From Acanthaster planci (Eukaryota > Echinodermata > Asteroidea > Valvatida > Acanthasteridae): a stretch of DNA of 19,802 nt. Numbering within the stretch: the stretch's first letter is position 1; each line of letters begins with the position of its first letter. Where the stretch lies: contig NW_019091807.1 of assembly GCF_001949145.1 (NCBI RefSeq), forward strand, positions 25,837 through 45,638, in the 5' to 3' direction. Below, piece after piece: positions 1 to 8,301 of the stretch. The position numbers and the translations under genes are program-made. Under the pieces are notes generated by a model. It made no database searches. It was not told the DNA's origin and was given only the letters and a program-made list of their open reading frames with translations.

Positions 1-478
1 GGAAGTTTTACGGAGATTCTGGAATGTTTCCGTGGGTTTTGTGTAGACCTTTGTGTCTAGAATACCCGTTTCACGGAAGCGTTTTCCTTAGAAAATAGTG
101 AGGTTAAGGTAGTTTATAGTTGTTTCGGAGGCCTCGTATGTGAACTTCAGAGTTGGGTGAAGTTCGTTCATGTGAGCAACGAATTTTTGAAATTGGTTTA
201 CATTTCCGTTGTAGATGACTAGTATGTCGTCTCTATATCGCTTCCATGTGAGGATGTTGCGTGCTTTGAGGAATATTTCGTTCTCAAATTTATGAAGGGT
301 AATATCACAAATTTCTGGGCTGGCTGTAGAGCCCATGGCACATCCAATTTTCTGGAGAAAGAATTTGTTTCCGAAGCGGAAACAGTTAAGGCCCAAGATT
401 AGTTCCAGAAGTAATTGGACATATGTTGAGTTGGGTTTTGTGATAGTGTAATTATAGTTGGATTTGTCCAATGCGTAT
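1..478 (-). pseudogene. PLE reverse transcriptase, downstream half (palm catalytic motif to thumb)
   Basis: The second frame resumes the protein at YALDKSNYN (about 477) and carries LLLELILGLN, QKIGCAMGSTASPEI and WKRYRDDILVIY, with YRDD at 226-237 as the intact catalytic pair, then HPTLKFTYE and NYLNLTIF. A TAA at 88-90 interrupts it. The same frame goes on without a break as GKRFRETGILDTKVYTKPTE to the window edge, which is the normal PLE continuation. The stop therefore replaces one codon, probably a lysine codon in the usual FKGKRF context, by a single substitution. Apart from this stop and the frameshift at its upstream end, the domain is well preserved, which suggests a fairly young copy. 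Confidence 0.9.
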
Positions 479-492
479 ACATACGCATTGGA
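467..492. repeat. 12-bp palindrome at the PLE frameshift
   Basis: TCCAATGCGTAT (467-478) is followed by AC and then by its exact reverse complement ATACGCATTGGA (481-492). The two PLE frames meet here. Read on the minus strand, the centre is GTATGTATAC. Taking it as a 4-bp GTAT tandem duplication, the two frames join as I-Q-C-V-Y-A-L-D, which fits the family spacing. The hairpin may have promoted polymerase slippage. Confidence 0.8.
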
Positions 493-885
493 TTGCTTCT
501 GCTTGACGGACATTTGTGTACATTGAAACAACATCAGTGCTGGTTATTAGGACGTTTTGTGGAAAGGATGTTCCTTCCAATTTGCGCAATAAATTGGCTG
601 TGTCACAGACATATGTTGGTTGCACGGTTGCTATGGGAAGGAGAAAGTAGTCTATACATTCTGAGATTTTTGATGTTGGGCTTGTGCATCCGCTTATGAT
701 TGGGCGTCCAACAAAGGGTTCTCCCGGTGGTGGGTTTTTATGTATTTTAGGGAGAAAATACATGATTGGACATTGGCATTTCTGTGGAAGTGGATCTAAA
801 TATCTCAGAGTGGCATTGTCGATTTGGTGGTTGTTTCTCATTTCAATGAGCATGTTGTGAACCAGGGTTGTGGTTTGCGGGATCA
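483..885 (-). pseudogene. PLE reverse transcriptase, upstream half (fingers to motif A)
   Basis: The frame is open on the minus strand from 967 down to 452, but family resemblance only starts near 885. It carries the sequence MYFLPKIHK, then GRPIISGC, a SPTSKIS block, YVCDTANLL and the motif-A stretch TSTDVVSMYTNV. The aspartate in that stretch would be the first metal-binding residue of the palm. Resemblance continues through QAEAIQCV (to about base 483) and then stops abruptly inside a palindrome, where the reading passes to another frame. The residues encoded at 886-967 (MLWRLNVYMYC...) do not look like PLE and are probably flanking DNA. A fragment of this kind cannot produce active enzyme. 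Confidence 0.88.
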
Positions 886-1658
886 TTTGTTGTGTATACA
901 TGTACCTACTGTGAATAATTACGTATATTTTAGTGCAATACATGTAGACATTCAACCTCCATAACATACTCTATGGCATGTTGCAGGGTTTTTATGTGTC
1001 ATTCAGTTAAAAATTCTTAATATGCTAGTCATTCTTCAAACTCAGAACCTTAAACTTCTTTCCTTCTGGTGGTACAGCACAAGTGTTCCTGTTATCTTAC
1101 ATTGTACAACCCGTCTTAAATGTACATGTACACCAAGGTTTCATACATGTACATGTATGTAGATGCATCCGAACCCAAAAATATACCAGTTTTATCATCT
1201 CTGAAGCTACCTTTTTTCTCAGTGTGACATCAGCTTGCTAGACTTTTCTGTCAAAACTGTTCATCCCTCCAAAGAAATTCACATCCGATTTTGTCTGCAG
1301 ATCTACATGTAGTTGTGTACATGTATTCGTCTGGCTCAAACTAGCCACATTTTTTGGCTTGCATGTACCAGTAGTTAAACGAAATTGTTAAGATGAACGA
1401 ATGGTTGTTCTATGTAACATTGATTTAAATTATCTGGTTAATTGCTGATGCACACTGATATACTTGTATGATTTACAAAAATGCTTCAATACGCTGGTCA
1501 TTTTTCGAGAGACTTACATGTAGAAGTCATATTCACATCCACTTACACTGTCACTTGTACTTGCACGTGTATGTTCTTATTTTGTTTTAACTTGTACCAG
1601 TATATAAATGACAGATCACTGGATAACCCTGAATCTTAATGTTCTTTGTTTATTGCAG
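886..1658. other. No gene seen; dense TACATGTA motifs
   Basis: AT-rich DNA with stops in all frames and no recognised protein, RNA gene or element end. It holds several copies of the palindrome TACATGTA, described separately. Confidence 0.6.
1123..1157. repeat. Cluster of the palindrome TACATGTA (window-wide motif)
   Basis: TACATGTA occurs at 1123-1130 and as overlapping copies at 1144-1151 and 1150-1157. By eye about 30 copies are scattered over the window, for example near 1303, 1318, 2102, 2299, 4242, 4686, 5250, 8131, 8808, 10900, 11694, 12398, 13714, 14440, 16068, 17195, 18376 and 18396. They often overlap as ACATGTACATGT. They lie in intergenic DNA, in elements and inside exon candidates alike, so they look like a genome-wide motif and not a local satellite. 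Confidence 0.85.
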
Positions 1659-1852
1659 GAGAAGGAGAGATGACTCGATATCTTCATCTGAGATCCACCT
1701 TCATCCTCATGAGAGACACCACCAAGTACATGTGTACATGTATTTGGTTGACAGCCTTTGTTGGTGCCATAGTTTCTGGTGTGTACTACCTACAGTACAT
1801 GTATATGTACCTGTGGTTCTGACTCGGTGCTGCTCATACTCAAAGCAACCGG
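1659..1852 (+). CDS. Possible internal exon, unidentified (two competing frames)
   Basis: A pyrimidine-rich tract ending in TTTATTGCAG precedes base 1659, and a near-perfect donor CCGG|GTGAGTAA follows base 1852. The only frame open from acceptor to donor reads RRRDDSISSSEIHLHPHERH near its start and ends SKQPG. A second frame reads MTRYLHLRSTFILMRDTTKY and then a hydrophobic stretch, WLTAFVGAIVSGVYYL, that resembles a membrane helix. It stops at about 1820, so it would need a weaker donor inside TACATGTATAT. Copies of the TACATGTA palindrome interrupt both readings. I do not recognise a family. The splice sites are direct observations; that this is a real exon is inference, and chance is a serious alternative. 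Confidence 0.3.
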
Positions 1853-2330
1853 GTGAGTAACTCTGCTACTTGACTCATTTGGGCTGTTTTGTGGGATTTT
1901 TTCCTCAAATGGGGCTAAACTGTGTCAAATATTGTTGGTCTAAAACATAAAAGAACAGACAATTTGCCATTTGACTCACCAGGTGGATAGGCAAATTTTC
2001 TTGTCCTCCGAAAACTTTAAAATGTTTTACCAACCAACCCGAAGTTGACTTGGAACAAAGGTATGATTGCCAGTCGTCAAATGAATGTCTAATAATCATT
2101 TTTACATGTACATTAGTGTACTGTGCAGGCTTGCTAATGCACATTGAATTCATGTCATGAATGTCCTACTTGCATACAATCACCCCTGCCCTGTCATGGT
2201 TTTATATTGATTTTGTTTTGCACTTTTGTTTTCACATTGTCACATAAATTAGCCAGCATTAAAGGTGAGGGGCCCTCCAATTTATTTGGACTTGAAATGT
2301 ACATGTACTTGGCTGGAATGTCTGATTTTA
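1853..2330. other. No gene seen between exon candidate and hAT-like element
   Basis: AT-rich DNA without a recognised feature. If the exon candidates at 1659 and 3600 are real, this is the start of the intron between them. Confidence 0.5.
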
Positions 2331-2335
2331 TTCAG
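2331..2335 (+). repeat. Left 5-bp target-site duplication TTCAG
   Basis: TTCAG directly precedes the terminal CAGGGCTCGC of the element and is matched by TTCAG directly after the other terminus (3482-3486). Five bp is within the known range for some hAT lineages. Confidence 0.55.
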
Positions 2336-3481
2336 CAGGGCTCGCGAAATTTTTTAAAATGTAGTTGCCCTTCGGGCAGGGAAGTTTAAAATCTGGTTGC
2401 CCGAATTTCATTTCCAGTTGCCCGACAAGGAAGTTTTAGTTACAAGTGGTCTCCAAGCTTTCAGTAATTACAGTCATTTTCCTAGTTCCTGATTGCTTGA
2501 AATGAATATACATGTACCTAGGCCTGCCCACCTTTTTGTTATTGCTCTGCAGCATTACACTCTTAAGACGACTTCTTTTTTGAAAGATAATATAAAAGTC
2601 TTGCAGTACAAATTTAACTCCCAGAAAATTTCCAATTCACGCTTCGACGTTTGTTGACGATTTGTCAAAAAACAGGGCAGTAGAAAAAAAATCAACACCA
2701 GAAAAAATTACAGGTCGGTCACTCACTACACAAGATTCCATGAGCGTTTTCTTAGTTACAGATCGCGCATGCAAGTACATTTACAAACGTCATGAACTCA
2801 ACTACACGTGCGTAACAGATTTGTACGTGACGTACATGTAATGGGTTCGTCAACTTTGCAGCGTGGGGGGATTTGTGGTTGATGGCTCGCTGAGCAGCAA
2901 AGTCAAGTCAAACTTTATGCAGGCTATCCATTATGATGCACTGAAATTCTAATATATAAACTAATCCCCTTTAAAATAAGACTTGCTTTAATAGAAAATA
3001 TGCTTGTTACAAAGGCTTTTTATGTGTAAAGAAATTTTTGAAATGATCCAGAACTGACTAAACCGATCCAGAACTAGGAAAAGTGTCGTCGTCACTTTTG
3101 TGGAACCTTTAAGGCAAATTGAAAGCTAAAAATTTGAAAATATACATGTAAATGCATGTACATGTAGACCTCTGACCCCATTTCATTGGAATTTGATGAA
3201 AATTGAGCTGTAATATGACTGAATATTGTTTTAGTGATCCGGAACAAGAAAAACGACTGAATGCAGACACCGCTCTGTTCATGCCAACGATTTGACCGTA
3301 CGTATCACGGTTCAAGGTTCGGATGTCGAGTTTTTTGCGGTCTTCTTTTGCGATCTTTTTTTGGTGCACGGTTGCCGAAAACAGGTGCTTGCCCGTCGGG
3401 CTGGCAGCCTGGAACATTTGGTTGCCTGACAAAATGTTTTGGTTGTCCCCGGACGTCGGACTACCGATTCTGCGAGCCCTG
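2336..3481. mobile_element. hAT-like DNA transposon, probably non-autonomous, 1146 bp
   Basis: The left end CAGGGCTCGC (2336-2345) is matched by its exact reverse complement GCGAGCCCTG at 3472-3481. TTCAG flanks both ends directly. Termini starting CAGGG with a short target duplication fit the hAT superfamily. Inside both ends lie same-strand copies of a GTTGCCCGA-like subterminal repeat: 2364, 2396 and 2417 on the left; 3371, 3389, 3421 and 3442 on the right. Such repeats often serve as transposase binding sites. The interior has unusually CpG-rich parts (about 2640-2900 and 3240-3480). No hAT transposase domain is recognisable, so the element would depend on an enzyme from elsewhere. The TIR is short, and that is the main doubt. 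Confidence 0.62.
3190..3481 (-). other. Stop-free, CpG-rich stretch inside the hAT-like element
   Basis: On the minus strand the right part of the element is open for roughly 95 codons. It includes SGDNQNILSGNQMFQ and then KKIAKEDRKKLDIRTLNRDT. The composition is protein-like, with many charged residues and codons containing CpG, and unlike the flanks. I recognise no family. It may be a remnant of the element's own coding region or of a captured host exon, or a chance open frame favoured by local GC content. The frame continues past the terminus to an ATG at 3496-3498 in flanking DNA, which is unlikely to be a genuine start. Confidence 0.25.
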
Positions 3482-3486
3482 TTCAG
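3482..3486 (+). repeat. Right 5-bp target-site duplication TTCAG
   Basis: Identical to the five bases before the left terminus (2331-2335). An 8-bp comparison matches poorly (TTATTCAG against TTCAGAAT), so 5 bp is the supported length. Confidence 0.55.
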
Positions 3487-3599
3487 AATTGTAGGCATTT
3501 CTTGGAAGACATTTGAATCTAATAAAAATTTGTTTTTCTTTTAAATTACATCCAAACCATAACATAATGCACTAAAATCTTCTCTTTCTTATTCATCAG

Positions 3600-3699
3600 G
3601 TATGGATCCTGGACAGGCATTCCTCAAAGTGTTAAGGATGACGTTTCAAGTAGTGCCGTCTTCGCTAAGAATGGAGAAGTCCATTACTTACCTGCATAA
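3600..3699 (+). CDS. Possible terminal exon, unidentified
   Basis: A strong acceptor (TTCTTATTCATCAG) ends at 3599. The most protein-like frame reads YGSWTGIPQSVKDD, then SSSAVFAKNGEVHYLPA, and ends at TAA 3697-3699. Another frame, which would join in phase to the donor at 1852, reads GMDPGQAFLKVLRM and runs to TAG 3722-3724. The two candidate exons therefore do not agree on one clearly best reading: the phase-compatible join uses the less convincing peptide here. The first polyadenylation-like AATAAA I noted downstream is at 4388, inside a MITE. I do not recognise the family. The W-x-x-IP pattern recalls beta-propeller repeats only vaguely, so no function is proposed. Confidence 0.3.
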
Positions 3700-3724
3700 T
3701 GGGGAAATTTTGCTGGTTGTATAG

Positions 3725-4108
3725 AGAGAGGTTATCGTAGCAATGAGATTGTACTGTAAGAGTGACCATCAGAGGCTCATCTAAAACATCGCAGTGAACA
3801 TCGCAGTCCATGGATAGTGTGTTCCTAAAGATGTGTTGTAGCACACACTTGTTGAGCAGTCTTTCATGGATGCAAGTTGGACCTCACCTGCTGCAGTTTG
3901 AATCTAGTTATCTGGAGAATACATGGAGACTTGCACTGGGTTTTCCTCTGCAGTGGACTTTTATCTTAAGACCGTCCTTTCACTGCACTCTTTGAGGAAC
4001 TTCCTACCGGTACCTGTAGCCTTTCAGTGCTGCTAATGTTAAAAACCTGCCATGGACAGTATTACCTGAAAGGACATTGGTTTTAAAGAAAAATGGAGTG
4101 TGCATGAC
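3725..4108 (+). other. No gene seen; possible 3' untranslated region
   Basis: AT-rich DNA with no recognised coding content. It would be 3' UTR if the exon at 3600 is real. Confidence 0.3.
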
Positions 4109-4415
4109 CAGTGGTGTAGAGTTAGAACTGATTTCTAACTGTTCCAATCACAGCTCAATCACAAAGCTTAAAATTGCTCTATTGGGTGACCAAATTTTGA
4201 TGCAGTACTTGACAATCAATGCCCATGTCATCTTTGGGAAGTACATGTAGACAAATTTATCTGCGTAAGAAGTAGGCTCTAGCACAGTCAAAATCAATCA
4301 TCAGATTTTCTCAATTCATTTTTTTTTTATTTTGAGTTTCCTCAGTTTGTTTTGTGTAAAGAATGGACAAATTTTCAAGGCAAAACAAATAAAGCCATTA
4401 GGATCTACACCACTG
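4109..4415. mobile_element. hAT-like MITE, 307 bp, CAGTGGTGTAGA termini
   Basis: CAGTGGTGTAGA at 4109-4120 is matched by the exact reverse complement TCTACACCACTG at 4404-4415. CAGTGGTGTA and CAGTGGCGTA ends are typical of hAT-type non-autonomous elements in animals. The interior is AT-rich and non-coding. No 8-bp target duplication is evident (TGCATGAC on the left, GGACAGAA on the right); only the nearest four bases are similar (TGAC against GGAC). The 12-bp perfect inverted repeat supports the call, and the missing target duplication lowers it. Confidence 0.5.
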
Positions 4416-5658
4416 GGACAGAACTATGTTTTGTGAAAAACAGACTCCATAAAAAGCCAATAATTTAATCGAACATTCCTTAGTTTTTTTATTTTCCAGG
4501 ATTACATTCATGGCCAGCCCCTCACAACAGTCACTCAAAAAAAAATTGCAAAATGTTATAAACTAAATTCTGAAACTGTAAAAGAATGTGAGGGACACAT
4601 GTGGTCCAAACCATTTGAGAAACATGTTCAGGTTATCAAATTTGGACAGTATTTTTCATATTTCTATTCTTGCCAAAAGAAACAGTACATGTATCTTATG
4701 CAAACAATTTTTGAGCCAAATATTACGTGTGTACATTTTGTGAGGGCTGGTTCCCATATAAGAAATTTCTTTTAAAACTATTGTCAAATGCCTGAATGGT
4801 AAAACCTTCCCACGCTGCGTGTAGGATGGGTTAATATTACTACAGCCTTCAATCCACTATTTCCTAAAATACCTGTAAAGCTCATCTTGATAGCTTGGTG
4901 TTTCTTTCATCAGTTGAATGTGAGACTTGTCTCCATTCAGATGAAGTGCTCATCGCAGTATGTAGACTCATGAATCATGGTCTTGGAGAAAACATATTGA
5001 TCTGTTAAGATTGCTTGTGAAGACAAGAAGAACCCAAATCACTGTTCTTATCCAAACCTTGCATCTTTGCAAAACATTTTTTCCTACACGAAAATGCTGT
5101 AACCACAAACCCCAGCTTACGTGTTTTGTTTAATTCTAAATGAGCAAAATAATTGTAGCAATTCTAACTATTTGCAGTTGTTTTCCAAGTATTTGCCCAA
5201 TCAAGAAACACATATGCACCTTAATTCTTAACTGAATCAGAGGTAAACATGTACATGTATGACCCATCTTACACATAGCACCTCGAGTATTATCAGCACT
5301 GATTGAAGCCTCCTAAATTCAAACAATGAAGACGCTATATGAGTTGTTGGAAGAGACTGCTATAACTCATGTGTATTCAAACTTCAGTTTCTTTCAAAGT
5401 AAAAACCAAGGTATTAAGTTTGTCAAAAAGTAGGCTGCAGTGCCTACGCATTCTTTGGAAAGGAGCCATATAAACTTTGTGTTTTTTTGTTGTACGTCAT
5501 TTCAAGTTAAAATGCATCCAAAGAGGCAACACAAAGATTAATGTAGTTTTTCCAAAAAAGTAGCGCAGCAGGTATCCTATGTAATTGAAGTGCTGATTAT
5601 ACTCTAAGCTCTTGTTTGGAACATTCACACTAATGTGTACATTGTTGTGTTTTACCTC
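4416..5658. other. No gene seen
   Basis: AT-rich DNA. One strong acceptor-like site (TTTTTTTATTTTCCAG, ending at about 4499) is followed by nothing protein-like. TACATGTA motifs occur near 4686 and 5250. Confidence 0.55.
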
Positions 5659-5861
5659 CAGGCAAACCAAATCAAAACCTCTTAGCCCAGTTGCATGCAG
5701 GCCTTCCTGGTGTGTGCACGTGTGTTCCCTGCCCACAGACGCTGACAGGTTGGTGGTTGCCCGCTATCTGCATCGGTTTGTGAATCAGCTGTTGGTGATG
5801 TATACAACCTCCTGAAATCTTGCAAGTCTGGGTGATAGTGGATATCTCGTTGACTGTAACA
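5659..5861 (+). other. Exon-like island, possibly a broken exon
   Basis: GC content is higher here than around it. Acceptor-like sites TTTACCTCCAG (ending at about 5658) and TTCCCTGCCCACAG (ending at about 5718) precede it, and a good donor ACACG|GTAAGG follows 5861. Several frames look protein-like. One reads LPTDADRLVVARYLHRF and stops within TCCTGA at about 5814. Another reads CPLSASVCESAVGDVYNLL and stops at GGGTGA; the neighbouring frame then gives GDSGYLVDCNT up to the donor. Joining the last two needs one frameshift. The pattern SAVGD--NLL followed by VDCNT faintly recalls an ankyrin repeat, but that is guesswork. It may be a pseudo-exon or chance. Confidence 0.25.
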
Positions 5862-6739
5862 CGGTAAGGATCCTCTTAACTTTGGCAATTGGTCATTTTG
5901 TCTGTCAAGCAGATGTACTTAACCACTGCTCCAGAGATGGCAACCCAAGAGAACACTTATGCATCTACTCTGCCATTGCTCACTTGACATTTCAAGAGTT
6001 CAATACATCTTTGTCTTTGATCTGAGAAGATGGGAGATGTACAAAATGGTCAATTTTTGTGGGCTTTCTCAGATATTCAGCAGTGTCTTAGGATGTTAGG
6101 CCAGTTGTTATAACCCATGTTCATGGTGGATAGCTTCCATCATTTAAATCTAACATCTTTACTATTATTGTATTCACATGTTCCAATGTCACTTGTCAAG
6201 CAGTGTGCAGTCATGAAGTTCTGTTTAAACATACCTGTTGAGTTCCAAGAAAACGTCTTAAAGTGGACGAAATACATTGCAAAATATCAGTCAATCAAGC
6301 AACGGATGCATGCATAAGGAAAGAAGTTGAGCTTAAAATTCCATGGCAAATGATGTTTTTTTTAAAGCAAATATTCTGTGATTACAACTTGTAGTTCTGT
6401 GTGCCAAATATTTTAATGTGGCTCCCAATTTTTTCCATCAAGAGTGTAAGCTTTTTGGAAGCACACTGATTATCTCAAATAAACAGATTGTAGTCCTTTG
6501 TGCAAAATGCTGTGTGTGGATCATTTTCTCCAAAGTCCAAAACTCCAAAACTAGGATCCTTATTCGAAAGCATTTTATAAAAGCTGTTTTCTCAAAGCAT
6601 TAATTTAAACTGAAAGATTTCAAATTTGTTGTGGTAGTGCCATCAAATATTTTCCAATTCATGTGTAAATTGCAGAAGCAAAAGGTAAATGTCACAAATA
6701 AAAAAATCAGAGGAAAAAAAAGAGAAGCGGAACTCATGA
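5862..6739. other. No gene seen
   Basis: AT-rich DNA with short open frames only. None resembles a known protein. Confidence 0.5.
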
Positions 6740-6785
6740 AACTGCTGTGGAGATTACTGGTGTGCTTCACATACCACCCTGTTAG

Positions 6786-6982
6786 AATGCTTGGTGGACG
6801 ATGTATTCAGGACCATTCACTCGAATTACACAGGAAACACACATATTCCTGAATCTGGTCATGTGTTGACTGGAGATTTCATCGGAGAGGACCATTCAAA
6901 TGCAATGCCACTCTATACAGCAAATTCTGCTGTCCCTTCATGTCACATTACTGACCCTGAAACTTGTAGCAGCTGGCATTAG
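6786..6982 (+). other. Protein-like open frame, unidentified exon candidate
   Basis: After an acceptor-like site (ATACCACCCTGTTAG, ending at 6785) one frame stays open for about 65 codons to TAG at 6980-6982. It includes CLVDDVFRTIHSNYTGNT, then GHVLTGDFIGEDHSN and SCHITDPETCSSWH. The residue mix is balanced, with an N-glycosylation-like NYT and several cysteines, unlike the low-complexity frames around it. The same frame is open upstream to a TGA at 6737-6739. No family is recognised and no start codon is convincing. It could be a decayed exon or element remnant, and length alone does not exclude chance. Confidence 0.22.
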
Positions 6983-7045
6983 TTGGACACAATTTGAGGT
7001 CTGGCAAGATTTCCTTTGACAGTTTTCCTATAGTGACAATATTAC

Positions 7046-7345
7046 ATGGAACTGGAAAACTTGCACACCCTAGAAGGCTCTTTGCTGAGCTTAGGGACTG
7101 TGGTTTCTCCTGAAGAAAACTCAACCTCTGCTGTTATTTCCAACTCCAAAGGGAGAATAGTAAAGTACCAAGGGAGGTTAAGGAGGTTGGGGGGGGGGCA
7201 AATCGGGAATAGAGTGTGTGTTCCCCTTTCATCAGGAGTGAATGGCTTGGGAGATTGGGTACCAATTTGCTTCTCAGTATCCTAAAACAGAAACTGTGGC
7301 ATCAACACGGGGAGCCTGTCCCAGCCACAAGGTCCATGGTAAGTT
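7046..7345 (+). other. Weak coding-like stretch with G10 run and donor-like site
   Basis: An ATG at 7046 opens MELENLHTLEGSLLSLGTVV and stays open to 7285, but it passes through a run of ten G (7189-7198), which real exons rarely hold. A good donor-like site, CATG|GTAAGT, occurs at 7339. No family is recognised. It is probably non-coding. Confidence 0.15.
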
Positions 7346-7525
7346 TAATTGAAGTTTGTAAAACTAATTCATGCACTGGTGTATTAAAACAAAAATGGTT
7401 GTACATCCTGGTGTCTTACTTGCTAAACCCAACTGTGCATCTCATGGCTAGGAGTAGGACTATAGTCTGTATGAACAAGGTGGTAATGCGTACAATGTAG
7501 ATGGTCTTCAGTCTAAGGTAATATG

Positions 7526-8301
7526 CAGTGGCGTAGCAACTGGAGAGGGATGCAGTATAACTTAAGTCATAGTTGCTGAGTGACCAGTTTATCAAGAGTA
7601 GGCTTGCAACCTGGACAAATATTGAGCAAATAGGCCAACTCTAGTATACTTAATGATTGGATGGCCATATTCACGTAAAACAACTACAAATATGATTGTC
7701 TCCTACTCACTCACATTTTCCTATTTGAAAAAAAAAACAGCAGCAAAAGAGGTTGAGGCTGTTCATGCATAGCTTTGTGATACATTCAAGCTGTTGAGAT
7801 TGAGCCTCGTTCTTACTTATCCTGGTGTGACAGTGTCAAACAAAGCTTGGTTGAGCCTGACAGCCATTAATTGCAGAGTTGCAGTTTGTAATCTGTGAGT
7901 TTTCCCATTTGTCATCTGTCACAGGGAGAAAGACATACCCTAGTCAGATAAAGCAGATTTCTGCTGGAATTTTCAGATGTTTATGCGTTTAAATGCCCAG
8001 CATTGACTCCTAATTGTCCACCAGTGGTTGTTGAATCACTTATGGAGTAGCATCTCAGGAAGAGGGTGTGGCAAGCACCCTTCCTGTACAAGAGACACAT
8101 GGGCAACCTGTATGCCCAGGAATTAAGAAAGTACATGTACAGTATCTTGCATGTCATCTGGAGACATTTCATTTCTCCTCTGTAGAGAGATCAGAAGCCA
8201 ATGGCCAGATCTCTGGATTCATGAAACTTATGAAGAATATTGCCGTCTGCTACATTTGTAGACTTGACCGTCCAACACCCCTCCTCCAAGTTACGCCACT
8301 A
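7526..8301. mobile_element. hAT-like element, 776 bp, CAGTGGCGTA-type termini
   Basis: The left end starts CAGTGGCGTAGCAACTGGAG (7526-7545). The right end, read on the minus strand from 8301, starts TAGTGGCGTAACTTGGAGGA. The two align over about 25 bases with two gaps or mismatches, including AGTGGCGTA identical and similar GGAG-AGGG continuations. This is the classic hAT-type terminus. The last base has changed from the usual G to A at 8301. Flanks GTAATATG and GCAATGCC share only four of eight positions, three of the four differences being transitions, so the target duplication is not proven. The interior shows no transposase domain; a 91-codon frame at 8068-8343 crosses the right end and is not recognised. 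Confidence 0.5.

Larger units (their letters stand above)
1..885 (-). mobile_element. Penelope-like element (PLE), 5'-truncated, continues past left edge
   Basis: The minus strand encodes most of a Penelope-like reverse transcriptase, split over two frames. Family landmarks appear in the right order: a LPKIHK block (737-754), GRPIISG followed by SPT-KIS (about 650-709), the motif-A region DVVSMYTNV (about 509-535), QKIGCAMGS, WKRYRDDI with the catalytic YRDD at 226-237, HPTLKF, and GILDTKVYTKPTETF close to the edge. PLEs copy themselves by target-primed reverse transcription and normally carry a C-terminal GIY-YIG endonuclease. That part would lie left of base 1 and cannot be seen. Homology fades near 885, so the copy is 5'-truncated, as is usual for PLEs. 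The call rests on remembered family motifs, not on a search. Confidence 0.92.

Noticed and set aside
493-699. Plus-strand open frame over the PLE
   Set aside because: Antisense shadow of the reverse transcriptase reading.
2328-3489. 8-bp target duplication for the element at 2336-3481
   Set aside because: TTATTCAG against TTCAGAAT matches poorly; only the directly adjacent 5 bp TTCAG agree, so 5 bp was reported instead.
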